Source: JBPEWY01 sp052032225
GTDB taxonomy: Bacteria > Bacteroidota > Bacteroidia > Flavobacteriales > Flavobacteriaceae
DNA length: 38,113 nt
Direction of reading: 5' to 3'
NCBI GenBank assembly: GCA_052032225.1
Contig: JBPEWY010000035.1
Span: 1 to 38,113 of the forward strand
Below the pieces are notes generated by a model, which worked only from the letters and a program-made list of their open reading frames with translations, was not told the origin of the DNA and did not search any database. Positions 22,707 to 30,647 of this stretch are shown here, in pieces. Numbering within the stretch: position 1 is the stretch's first letter; every line of letters starts with the position of its first letter. The position numbers were made by a program, and so were the translations under genes.

Positions 22707-23381
22707 ATGAGCATTGCAGAAAACTTAATCAACATAAAAAAATCTCTTCCGGAGCACGTTACTTTAGTTGCTGTTAGCAAAACCAAAACTATTAATGAAA
22801 TCATGGAAGCTTACAATGCCGGTCATAGAGATTTTGGCGAAAATAAAATTCAAGAAATGACACAAAAATGGGAGCAGCTTCCAAAAGATATAAATTGGCA
22901 CATGATAGGGCACGTACAACGTAATAAAGTTAAATACATGGCTCCGTTTGTATCTTTAATTCATGGTGTTGATAGCCTTAAACTGCTCAAGGAAATTAAT
23001 AAACAAGCACAAAAAAACAACAGGGTTATAGACTGTTTGCTTCAAATTCATATTGCTCAAGAAGACACTAAGTTTGGAATGAATGAAGATGAATTATTTT
23101 CTTTAATAGAAAGTGATGAGTTTGCCAGCCTTAATAATATTAGAGTTAAAGGATTAATGGGAATGGCAACTTTTACAGATAACACCCGGCAAATAACGCA
23201 AGAGTTTACATTGTTGCAAACTCTATTTAAAAAACTACAGCAATACAATCCCAGTCAAAAATTAGCACCTTCAATTTTATCTATGGGTATGAGCTCAGAC
23301 TATAAAATTGCGTTGCAATGTGGTAGTAATATGGTTAGAATAGGCAGTAGTATATTTGGAGCTAGAAATTATGATAAATAA
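22707..23381 (+). CDS. YggS/PROSC-family PLP homeostasis protein
   Basis: A 224-residue PLP-binding protein with the alanine-racemase-like barrel fold and no known catalytic role; relatives keep free PLP and amino-acid pools balanced. VTLVAVSKTKTINEI near residues 18-32 contains the PLP Schiff-base lysine (Lys26 or Lys28), then GHRDFGENKIQE, DINWHMIGHVQRNKVKY, LIHGVDSLKLL and LSMGMSSDYKIALQCGSNMVRIGSSIFG at the end, all standard landmarks. It follows the DUF1015 gene by 18 bases. Confidence 0.95.
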   Translation: MSIAENLINIKKSLPEHVTLVAVSKTKTINEIMEAYNAGHRDFGENKIQEMTQKWEQLPKDINWHMIGHVQRNKVKYMAPFVSLIHGVDSLKLLKEINKQAQKNNRVIDCLLQIHIAQEDTKFGMNEDELFSLIESDEFASLNNIRVKGLMGMATFTDNTRQITQEFTLLQTLFKKLQQYNPSQKLAPSILSMGMSSDYKIALQCGSNMVRIGSSIFGARNYDK

Positions 23382-23469
23382 TAGCGTTACTTACTTTAAC
23401 TTGGTATTCTCAACTTAATTTTTAAAATTTATAACCTAATCATTCCTTAAAAAATCTGTATAATAGAGT

Positions 23470-24831
23470 TTGTACGCAATTTTAGACATAGAAACCACCG
23501 GTGGCCAATACAACGAAGAAGGCATTACAGAAATTGCCATATATAAGTTTGATGGGCATCAGGTAACCGACAAATTTATAAGCCTAATAAATCCTGAAAG
23601 AGCCATTCAGCCCTTTGTTGCAAACCTTACCGGTATAAACAATAACATGCTTCGTAATGCTCCAAAATTTTACGAAGTTGCCAAGCGTATTGTAGAAATT
23701 ACCGACGGTTGTATACTTGTAGCACACAATGCACAATTTGATTATAGAATTTTACGAACAGAATTTAGGCGTCTAGGCTTTACGTTTAAACGCAAAACGT
23801 TATGCACCATAGAATTATCAAAAAAGCTAATTCCTAACCAACCTTCGTATAGTTTAGGTAAATTAGCCCGCTCTTTAGGCATTCCTGTAAGTGATAGACA
23901 TAGGGCTAACGGCGATGCTTTAGCTACAGTAAAACTCTTTAAATTATTACTTGCCAAAGACAGCTCTAAATCTATCATAACAAAGGCTGTTAAAGCAGAA
24001 AATGTTGGTCAGCTAAACCCAAGGCTTCAAGATATTGTAGAGCAACTTCCCAGTGCCGTAGGAGTATATTATATGCACCGAGAAGACGGAACTATTATTT
24101 ACATTGGTAAAAGCAAAAACATTAAAAAGAGGGTAAATCAACATTTTACTTCAACCTCAAGAAAATCAAAAAATATTCAGCGTGAAGTAGTTGCCGTAAC
24201 CTACGAAGAAACCGGAAGTGAGCTAATTGCTTTACTGAAAGAGTCTGAAGAAATTAAAATTAACAAACCTATTTACAACAGAGCACAACGTAGGGCCTTT
24301 TTTCAGTTTGCGTTATATACAGAAAAAACCCAAGAAGGCTACATAGCATTAAAGTTAGATAAGGCAGATGGGCGTAAAAAAGCGGTTACTACTTTTACCA
24401 ATTTTGAAGAGGGTAAAAAAATGTTATTTACTATTACAGAAAAGTATAAACTATGCCAAAAAGTAAATGGTTTATACCAAAGCAATAGTTACTGCTTTCA
24501 GTACCATATAGATTGCTGTAATGGTGCTTGTAATTTAGAAGAACACCCAGAAGAATACAACAAAAGAGTAACAGAAGTGTTACAACAATGCAGCTACCCA
24601 AACCAGCATATGCTTATAATTGATAAAGGTAGAAGTATTGACGAAAAGAGTGTTGTTTTAATTGAAAACGGACAGTACAAAGGGTTTGGGTATTATAACT
24701 TGAATTATCAAATTAATAATATTGATGTGTTACGCTCAGTTATTACTCCAATGAAAAACAATCGAGATACGCAACACATTATTCAATCATACTTAAGAAG
24801 AAAAAAGAACCCGAAAATTGTAACTTTTTAA
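23470..24831 (+). CDS. DnaQ-type exonuclease fused to a GIY-YIG (UvrC/Cho-like) nuclease domain
   Basis: A 453-residue two-nuclease protein. Residues 1-170 are a DEDD 3'-5' exonuclease of the PolIII epsilon type: ILDIETTG (Asp6, Glu8), HNAQFDYRILR near 87 and HRANGDALATVKLF near 142. Residues about 190-275 are a GIY-YIG domain: GVYYMHREDGTIIYIGKSKNIKKRVNQHF with the catalytic Tyr and Arg, then Glu in SELIALLKESEEIK. The last part has UvrC-like clustered cysteines, CFQYHIDCCNGAC near 343-355. A role in DNA repair incision or processing is likely. The start is TTG: it gives the exact exonuclease N-terminus, TAA and TAG in the same frame lie just upstream and the next ATG is near residue 60. Confidence 0.9.
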   Translation: MYAILDIETTGGQYNEEGITEIAIYKFDGHQVTDKFISLINPERAIQPFVANLTGINNNMLRNAPKFYEVAKRIVEITDGCILVAHNAQFDYRILRTEFRRLGFTFKRKTLCTIELSKKLIPNQPSYSLGKLARSLGIPVSDRHRANGDALATVKLFKLLLAKDSSKSIITKAVKAENVGQLNPRLQDIVEQLPSAVGVYYMHREDGTIIYIGKSKNIKKRVNQHFTSTSRKSKNIQREVVAVTYEETGSELIALLKESEEIKINKPIYNRAQRRAFFQFALYTEKTQEGYIALKLDKADGRKKAVTTFTNFEEGKKMLFTITEKYKLCQKVNGLYQSNSYCFQYHIDCCNGACNLEEHPEEYNKRVTEVLQQCSYPNQHMLIIDKGRSIDEKSVVLIENGQYKGFGYYNLNYQINNIDVLRSVITPMKNNRDTQHIIQSYLRRKKNPKIVTF

Positions 24832-24938
24832 ACGCTATTACAACCAAATTAAAGGTTTAGTAAAAATTAAAAAACTAATTAATAAATATCGTTACCGTTT
24901 AAAATAATGTACCTTTAAAAATCAATACTATTAAACCT

Positions 24939-25775
24939 ATGAGTTCTCAAGAACATCACAAAAGCTGGAGGGCTAAGCTACACGAAATAATTTACGGTAC
25001 ACATACGCCAGCAGGTAGGTGGTTTGATATTATTTTACTTATTGTTATTGTTTACAGTATAATTATTGTAATGATAGAAAGTGTGCCAACTTTAGACGCA
25101 CAGTATCATGATTTTTTAAACCTTTCTGAATGGGTTGTTACCATTCTTTTTACAATAGAATATATACTTAGAATAATATGCATAAAAAAGCCTACTAAAT
25201 ATATTTTTAGCTTTTTTGGTATAGTAGATTTACTCTCTACAATACCCAAATACCTATCGTTTTTCTTTGTAGGTTCTCAATATTTAGCAGCTTTCAGAGC
25301 ATTACGTCTTTTAAGAGTTTTCAGGATATTAAAATTAGTTAGATTCGTTGGAGAATCTAACAACCTTGTACGAGCACTACGGGCCAGCAGAAACAAAATT
25401 TTTGTGTTTGTTTTTTTTATAATAATCGTGTCGGTTTTATTAGGCACTGTAATGTATTTAATAGAAGGTCCTGAAAATGGCTTTAACAGCATTCCTCATA
25501 GTGTATATTGGACAATAGTTACCTTAACTACAGTTGGGTACGGAGACATCTCTCCTCAAACTCCTCTTGGCCAATTTATAGCCACTGTTATTATGATTAT
25601 TGGTTATGGTGTAATTGCTGTACCTACAGGTATAGTTTCTGCAGAATACACATCTGCTAAAAAACAACCAAAAGTTGGATTAGACGGTAGAGCTTGCCCC
25701 AACTGCAGTGCAGAAATCTATAGGTTTGATGCTGCTTATTGCAGAAAATGCGGTCAAAATTTAAGTGATGACTAA
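24939..25775 (+). CDS. Voltage-gated-type potassium channel with C-terminal zinc ribbon
   Basis: Six-helix ion channel of 278 residues in the inner membrane. S1 is near 29-50, S2 63-83, S3 90-107, S4 (AFRALRLLRVFRILKLVRF, five to six regularly spaced arginines, the voltage sensor) near 112-132, S5 near 147-170, and the pore ends in the K+ filter TTVGYGD near 197-203, then S6. The cytoplasmic tail lacks an RCK domain; instead it has CPNC and CRKC pairs (residues 252-271), a zinc-ribbon. Conductance of K+ is well supported by the filter. The stop is followed after two bases by the miaA ATG, so the two genes are coupled although their roles differ. No perfect promoter is visible; TACCTTTA (24909) is a near match. 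Confidence 0.93.
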   Translation: MSSQEHHKSWRAKLHEIIYGTHTPAGRWFDIILLIVIVYSIIIVMIESVPTLDAQYHDFLNLSEWVVTILFTIEYILRIICIKKPTKYIFSFFGIVDLLSTIPKYLSFFFVGSQYLAAFRALRLLRVFRILKLVRFVGESNNLVRALRASRNKIFVFVFFIIIVSVLLGTVMYLIEGPENGFNSIPHSVYWTIVTLTTVGYGDISPQTPLGQFIATVIMIIGYGVIAVPTGIVSAEYTSAKKQPKVGLDGRACPNCSAEIYRFDAAYCRKCGQNLSDD

Positions 25776-25777
25776 AT

Positions 25778-26698
25778 ATGGTTAAACCCATTTTAATTAC
25801 AGTACAAGGACCTACTGCTATCGGAAAAACCGAACTGGCCATTAAACTTGCACAACATTATAATACCGAAATAATTTCTGCAGATTCCAGACAGTTTTAT
25901 AAAGAAATGAGTATTGGTACGGCTGTTCCTTCCGAAGATGAGCTAAAAGCTGTAAAACATCATTGTGTTCAACATAAAAGTATTCATGAGACATATACCG
26001 TAGGTGATTTTGAAAAGGAAGCTATTACCATTTTACAGCAACTATTCTTAAAAAATAATGTAGCTATTTTAGTGGGTGGAAGCGGGCTTTATGTTGATGC
26101 TGTTACAAAAGGTTTAGACAGTTTTCCTGAGGTTCCTGAGCATATTAGGCAAACACTTATTACAGAGTTTAAAGCTAACGGTTTACCCTTTTTGCAAACA
26201 GAACTAAAAAAAATAGATCCCGAATACTATAAAAAAGTAGATCGTAATAATCCGCAACGGCTAATGCGAGCCATAGAGGTATATAGAGCCTCAGGTGCTC
26301 CGTTTTCATCGTTTTTAAATAAACCTAAACCTCCACGGCCATTTAACGTTATTTCTGTTGCCCTAACTGCAGAGCGAGAACTTATTTACAACAGAATTAA
26401 TAAAAGGGTAGATAAAATGATTGCTGCCGGCTTACTTGATGAAGCAAAAAGGTTGTATGAACATAAAAATGTAAACGCATTGCAAACCGTAGGTTACCAA
26501 GAATTGTTTAGTTATTTTGATGAAAACTGCTCTTTAGAAGAAGCTATTGAAGAAATTAAAAAAAACACTCGAAGATTTGCTAAAAGACAGCTTACATGGT
26601 TACGTAAAAAAGAAGATATAATTTGGATAAACTGGCAATACAGCTTTAACGAAGTTGTACAAAAAATTGAAAATGCAAAAACAAAAAAATCCGACTAA
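25778..26698 (+). CDS. miaA: tRNA dimethylallyltransferase
   Basis: Adds a dimethylallyl group to A37 of tRNAs that read UNN codons. The 306 residues carry the P-loop GPTAIGKTEL (about 9-18), ADSRQFYKEMSIGTAVPS (Asp and Ser of the substrate pocket) near 33-50, LVGGSGLYVDAV near 93-104, NNPQRLMRAIEVY near 150-162 and TVGYQELFSYFD near 236-247. The C-terminal helical region ends in charged residues, and the last codons form part of the terminator hairpin. It is coupled to the channel gene upstream (2-base gap). Confidence 0.97.
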   Translation: MVKPILITVQGPTAIGKTELAIKLAQHYNTEIISADSRQFYKEMSIGTAVPSEDELKAVKHHCVQHKSIHETYTVGDFEKEAITILQQLFLKNNVAILVGGSGLYVDAVTKGLDSFPEVPEHIRQTLITEFKANGLPFLQTELKKIDPEYYKKVDRNNPQRLMRAIEVYRASGAPFSSFLNKPKPPRPFNVISVALTAERELIYNRINKRVDKMIAAGLLDEAKRLYEHKNVNALQTVGYQELFSYFDENCSLEEAIEEIKKNTRRFAKRQLTWLRKKEDIIWINWQYSFNEVVQKIENAKTKKSD

Positions 26699-26716
26699 CA
26701 AGCAGTCGGATTTTTT
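26684..26716. terminator. Bidirectional terminator overlapping the 3' end of miaA
   Basis: AAAAAATCCGACT (26684-26696) pairs with AGTCGGATTTTTT (26704-26716) across a 7-base loop. The left arm encodes the last four residues of MiaA and the first base of its stop codon. It lies 13 bases past the response-regulator stop on the other strand and has A/T runs for both directions. Confidence 0.85.
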
Positions 26717-26729
26717 GTTTGGTTACCTC

Positions 26730-27449
26730 TTATTTTTGTTCTGCCTTACTTTTTACAACAAGCCTAAAGCCTTCTCCATGAATGTTTAAAATCTCAACAT
26801 CTTCATCTTTTTTAAGGTATTTTCTAAGCTTGGCAATATAAACATCCATACTTCTTGATGTAAAATAATTATCGTCTCTCCAAATTTTAGTAAGCGCGAG
26901 TTCTCTAGGCATTAAATCATTTTCATGAAGCGCTAATAAACGTAACAATTCGTTTTCTTTGGGTGATAATTTTATTGGCTCTTCGTCTTTATAGGTTAAA
27001 AAACGAAGTTTTGAGTTTAAAAAGAAATTTCCTATTTGAAACTCAAACTGTTTACTGTCTGCAACAGAATTTGTTGCCTTGCGTTGCATTATAGCCTTAA
27101 TTTTCATAAGTAAAACCTCAGAGTCAAAAGGTTTGTTAAGGTAATCGTCTGCTCCTACCTTATACCCTTTTAACACGTCTTCTTTCATGGTTTTGGCTGT
27201 TAAAAAGATAATTGGTATGTTTTCATCTTTTTCACGTATTTCTTTAGCCAAAGTAAATCCATCTTTATAAGGCATCATTACATCTAGAATACACAAATCA
27301 AAATTATCCTTCTTAAACTTTTCGTAGCCTTCCATTCCGTTTTTTGCCAAAACCACATCAAAATCGTTCATGGCCAGGTAGTCTTTTAAAACAATCCCAA
27401 AATTCGGATCGTCTTCTACCAATAAAATCTTTTTATTTACTGTTTCCAT
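26730..27449 (-). CDS. OmpR-family response regulator
   Basis: Two-component transcription regulator of 239 residues. The receiver domain (1-120) shows KILLVEDDPNFG with the acidic pair, the phospho-acceptor Asp in CILDVMMPYKDG near residue 54, and Lys in LNKPFDSE near 104. The DNA-binding winged helix (about 137-232) includes IKLSPKENELLRLLALHEN and FTSRSMDVYIAKLRKYLKKD, the OmpR/PhoB type. It lies 9 bases after the histidine kinase gene and is surely its partner. It resembles the RprY type of Bacteroidetes; the signal and regulon are not evident. Tandem 11-bp boxes upstream of the operon are a plausible own binding site. Confidence 0.95.
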   Translation of the reverse strand: METVNKKILLVEDDPNFGIVLKDYLAMNDFDVVLAKNGMEGYEKFKKDNFDLCILDVMMPYKDGFTLAKEIREKDENIPIIFLTAKTMKEDVLKGYKVGADDYLNKPFDSEVLLMKIKAIMQRKATNSVADSKQFEFQIGNFFLNSKLRFLTYKDEEPIKLSPKENELLRLLALHENDLMPRELALTKIWRDDNYFTSRSMDVYIAKLRKYLKKDEDVEILNIHGEGFRLVVKSKAEQK

Positions 27450-27458
27450 AATCTGTAT

Positions 27459-29030
27459 TTATATTAAAGGTAACTTTATAAAAAAGGTACTCCCTTTATC
27501 TTTTTCGCTTTCTACATAAACTTCGCCATGGTGGTCTTCTACAATCATTTTTACATATGCCAATCCTAAACCATGACCTTTTACATTATGAATATTCCCG
27601 GTGTGTTCTCTATAAAATTTCTCGAAAACGCGCTTTGCTACAGCTTTACTCATACCCGCTCCTTGATCTTGTACTTTTACTATAATTGATTCTTTCACAT
27701 TTTCTGTGAACACATCAATTTTAGGAGCATCAGGAGAGTATTTAATTGCGTTATCTAATATATTAACCATTACATTGGTAAAATGAAAATTGTTTGCAAG
27801 CACCTCATCTCTATCGGCTTCAAAATGAGTTTTTATATATCCTCCTCTATTCTCTACCAATAAAGAGACATGTGTTATTGCATCGTTTATTAGGTCGTGA
27901 ATTTCTACCCTATCTTTACTAATATCTAATTGGTTTTTTTCTAGTTTAGAAATTCTGAGCACATTTTCTACTTGAGCATGCATACGTTTGTTTTCATCGC
28001 GTATCATTTGCAAGTAGCGCTTTACTTTATCTTTGTCTTCAAAGAGCTTTGGATTTTTTAATGAGTCTAACGCTAAATTAATTGTAGCTATGGGCGTTTT
28101 AAACTCATGTGTCATGTTATTAATAAAATCTGACTTAATCTCTGATATTTGCTTTTGCTTTATAAGTTGATAAAGCGCACTTGAGTATGCCACTATAATA
28201 ATTAACGTAAAAATAGCCGACAGGACAGCCATCCCTAAAATAGACGATATTAAAAACCGTTTTTTGTTTGGGAAAGTAACCAACAACTCGTAATCACTTT
28301 TACCCTCTATATCTGTAAGTATGGGTGCGTGATAGCGCGTACCTTTGGTAAACCCAAAGTTTCTGGTTCTTACTTTGGTTGGTAGCCCTTTGCTGTAAAT
28401 ACCATACTCAAAATCAGCATCTATCCCTCTGTCTTGCAGCTCTCGTTGCAACAATAAGTCTAATTCTGATGTAGAAACACGTTTGTGTACCGGTATTCTT
28501 TTAGCCATTTGTGTAAATGCATCTTCAAAAGCTAACTGCTCTATATCACTTATAGCATTAATGGCTTCTATTTTTTTTACCGGCGTAAACTTATTGTTTT
28601 CTAAATCGCGTTTTAAAATTTCTGTAGTACGCTTACTGGTTAATTTAGTAACGCTTGCTGTATCTGTATCTAAGTTTGCATTTTCAAAGAACGTAGATGA
28701 GATTTCAAAGTTTTCTTCTAAAATACCATGTCGGTAAATAAAAATCTCATCCTTATTATCATTATAATCTTTAAAAAAGATTTCGTTGTATTGTCTGTTT
28801 TTAGCAGGCCCTAAACTATCTTGGTACAGAATAAGCCTGTCAAAATAATCATTTATCTCTCTCTTTTTTACTTTTTCTGCAACAGCCTGTAAAGCCTGGT
28901 TAACATTGTAAGTAAATTGCTCTTCTTTGTCATCAATAGATGTTTTAATCCAATATCCTTGTACGAAAATAATTCCTACAAGAGACAAACTCATTAAAAC
29001 AACCAGTACAACAAATAATCGTTGGTTCAT
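27459..29030 (-). CDS. Membrane sensor histidine kinase
   Basis: A 523-residue sensor kinase. One N-terminal membrane helix (about 5-27) and a second near 260-285 (ILGMAVLSAIFTLIIIVAY) frame a periplasmic sensor region of about 230 residues with no domain I recognise. The H box FINNMTHEFKTPIATIN places the phospho-His near residue 307, followed by the dimerisation helices, N box ILDNAIKYSPDAP near 420, G1 DQGAGMS near 448 and G2 GHGLGLAYVK near 485. No HAMP domain is obvious between the second helix and the H box. Together with the response regulator 9 bases downstream it resembles RprX/RprY of Bacteroides; the ligand is unknown. Confidence 0.94.
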   Translation of the reverse strand: MNQRLFVVLVVLMSLSLVGIIFVQGYWIKTSIDDKEEQFTYNVNQALQAVAEKVKKREINDYFDRLILYQDSLGPAKNRQYNEIFFKDYNDNKDEIFIYRHGILEENFEISSTFFENANLDTDTASVTKLTSKRTTEILKRDLENNKFTPVKKIEAINAISDIEQLAFEDAFTQMAKRIPVHKRVSTSELDLLLQRELQDRGIDADFEYGIYSKGLPTKVRTRNFGFTKGTRYHAPILTDIEGKSDYELLVTFPNKKRFLISSILGMAVLSAIFTLIIIVAYSSALYQLIKQKQISEIKSDFINNMTHEFKTPIATINLALDSLKNPKLFEDKDKVKRYLQMIRDENKRMHAQVENVLRISKLEKNQLDISKDRVEIHDLINDAITHVSLLVENRGGYIKTHFEADRDEVLANNFHFTNVMVNILDNAIKYSPDAPKIDVFTENVKESIIVKVQDQGAGMSKAVAKRVFEKFYREHTGNIHNVKGHGLGLAYVKMIVEDHHGEVYVESEKDKGSTFFIKLPLI

Positions 29031-29035
29031 TTCCT

Positions 29036-29043
29036 CAAAATTA
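29036..29043 (-). promoter_or_regulatory. Candidate -7 element for the two-component operon
   Basis: TAATTTTG on the minus strand ends 5 bases before the kinase ATG, so transcription would start at or almost at the start codon. No -33 TTG is present; instead the 11-bp boxes at 29066-29087 occupy that distance, as at activator-dependent promoters. Confidence 0.4.
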
Positions 29044-29065
29044 AAGGATTAATATGGAGTCTGTT

Positions 29066-29087
29066 AAGCATTTAACCTAACCTTAAC
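29066..29087 (-). promoter_or_regulatory. Two tandem 11-bp GTTAA boxes before the kinase gene
   Basis: On the minus strand GTTAAGGTTAG is followed without a gap by GTTAAATGCTT: two 11-base units that each begin GTTAA. OmpR/PhoB-family regulators bind direct repeats with 11-bp spacing, and a regulator of this family is encoded in the operon, so autoregulation is plausible. An adjacent palindrome TTAACAAAAATGTTAA (29083-29098) overlaps the stop of coaE. Confidence 0.45.
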
Positions 29088-29094
29088 AAAAATG

Positions 29095-29694
29095 TTAAAA
29101 TTTAGAACGGTTAGCAGATTTAATAAGAATTTTTTTATGAATTGTTTCAACCTGTTCTTTGGTGTTTTTTAAAGTAATGTTATTGATTACAAAATCTGCT
29201 AATGGGATTTTTTTATCGTCAGGCCATTGATTATTAATTCTATTTAACACCTCTTCTTCTGTTGTTTTGTCACGTTGCAACACCCTACTTATTCTTTCGT
29301 CTACCGGGGCTGTTACCAAAATTATAACATCACAATTTTTATATCCGCCACTCTCAAATAAAATAGCTGCTTCTTGAATAACATAAGGTGCTTTCTGCGC
29401 TTTGTACCACTGCAAAAAGTGTGCCCTAACAGCCGGATGAATAATATTATTTAATTGTTGAAGTAATTTTGGATTTTTAAAAACCTTGGCTGCTATGAAC
29501 TCTCTGTTGGGAACACTATTGTGGTATGCAGCATTACCTAATAACCCTATAATATCTTTACGTATTGCTTCTGAATGCTGCATGAGTTTTTTTGCCTCAT
29601 CGTCGGCAACATAAATAGGAACACCTAAATCTTTAAACATAGTAGCCACTGTAGATTTTCCGCTACCTATGCCCCCTGTTAATCCTACTATCAT
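29095..29694 (-). CDS. coaE: Dephospho-CoA kinase
   Basis: Phosphorylates the 3'-hydroxyl of dephospho-CoA, the last step of CoA synthesis. At 199 residues it is family length. The P-loop GLTGGIGSGKST is at residues 4-15, then the CoA-domain strand GVPIYVADDEAKKL near 25-38, HPAVRAHFLQW near 86 and QEAAILFESGGYKNCDVIILV near 107-127, followed by RVLQRDKTTEEEVLNRINNQ (lid). Its ATG overlaps the TGA of the YbbR gene (ATGA, 29691-29694), so the two are translationally coupled. coaBC lies about 5.5 kb upstream on the same strand. Confidence 0.96.
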   Translation of the reverse strand: MIVGLTGGIGSGKSTVATMFKDLGVPIYVADDEAKKLMQHSEAIRKDIIGLLGNAAYHNSVPNREFIAAKVFKNPKLLQQLNNIIHPAVRAHFLQWYKAQKAPYVIQEAAILFESGGYKNCDVIILVTAPVDERISRVLQRDKTTEEEVLNRINNQWPDDKKIPLADFVINNITLKNTKEQVETIHKKILIKSANRSKF

Positions 29695-30632
29695 AATCGT
29701 TTTACAATATATTGTACTTGTTCTTGTAACAGCTTAATATCGCTTACGGTTTTAGGCTTTTTTAACAATCGTAAAGGTATATAGTTGCTGGTTTTTGCAA
29801 TAGAGTCTGAATAATCTGCAACCAATGTAAAATCTGCATGAGATAGTTCTTTTAACTCTTTTAAAGGAGCTTTGCAAAGCACTTTAACCTCTGAAGGATA
29901 GGTTTTCACTAAAATACTATCCGGAGCATTTACAACTTGTACAGGCACGGTAATGGTTTTCTCTGAAAACAACTTAATTGAAGCTTTAACAGTAACTTGC
30001 TTTGGCGAAACGCTTATATGTTCTATGTTTGGCACTATAATGGGTAACAAAATATTAATATCTTCTCTAACATTTTCTGCTTTATAAAGCTGTGTGTACA
30101 GTGCATCTATTGTATCTAACACAGAGTTAGGTCCGTTTATAGTTACTGTTTTAGGAGTAACCTCTATATCGTTAAATATTTTGTGATTTTCTGCTAGAGA
30201 GAGTTCTAAATTAGTTTTTACCGGTACTTGCTTTTCTTGCTTGGTTTCTAAATTAAAGTAAAGCGTATCCGGATATATGTTCTCTACAGTATTTTTAGAT
30301 AATTGTTTTTCTAAAATAGAAAGTAATGTAACCTTATCTAAATAATAGGTGTTGTTTTCTTCTTTTACATTGGTTAAGCTAATTGTTACCTTATGCCCAA
30401 AAATATAGTGATAAAGCAATCTAAATCCGGTTGCTTTAATTCTAACATTTATAGTTTCTGCAGGTAGTTCGTGTAAAATTTTATTGGCAGGAACATCTTT
30501 ATAAACCACTTTAAAATCAACTGTGCTGGTGTAGGTCTCAGACAGTTTTACCAAAAACCATAAAACAGCTGCACACGCTAAGAAAAATAAAAACATGTTT
30601 ATTTTATGTTTTTTGTAAACCAACTGTTTCAT
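29691..30632 (-). CDS. YbbR-like domain protein
   Basis: A 313-residue single-pass membrane protein. A membrane helix near residues 13-33 (MFLFFLACAAVLWFLVKL) is followed by a large non-cytoplasmic part made of YbbR-type beta repeats: units with LPAETINVRIKATGF, VTPKTVTINGPNSVLDTID, VSPKQVTVKASIKLF and YPSEVKVLCKAPLKEL. In Firmicutes YbbR (CdaR) controls the c-di-AMP cyclase CdaA encoded next to it; no cyclase gene is next to this one, so the role here is open. It is coupled to coaE by a 4-base overlap and lies 15 bases after the glycosyltransferase gene. Confidence 0.88.
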   Translation of the reverse strand: MKQLVYKKHKINMFLFFLACAAVLWFLVKLSETYTSTVDFKVVYKDVPANKILHELPAETINVRIKATGFRLLYHYIFGHKVTISLTNVKEENNTYYLDKVTLLSILEKQLSKNTVENIYPDTLYFNLETKQEKQVPVKTNLELSLAENHKIFNDIEVTPKTVTINGPNSVLDTIDALYTQLYKAENVREDINILLPIIVPNIEHISVSPKQVTVKASIKLFSEKTITVPVQVVNAPDSILVKTYPSEVKVLCKAPLKELKELSHADFTLVADYSDSIAKTSNYIPLRLLKKPKTVSDIKLLQEQVQYIVKRL

Positions 30633-30647
30633 AGTACTTAAAAGATA

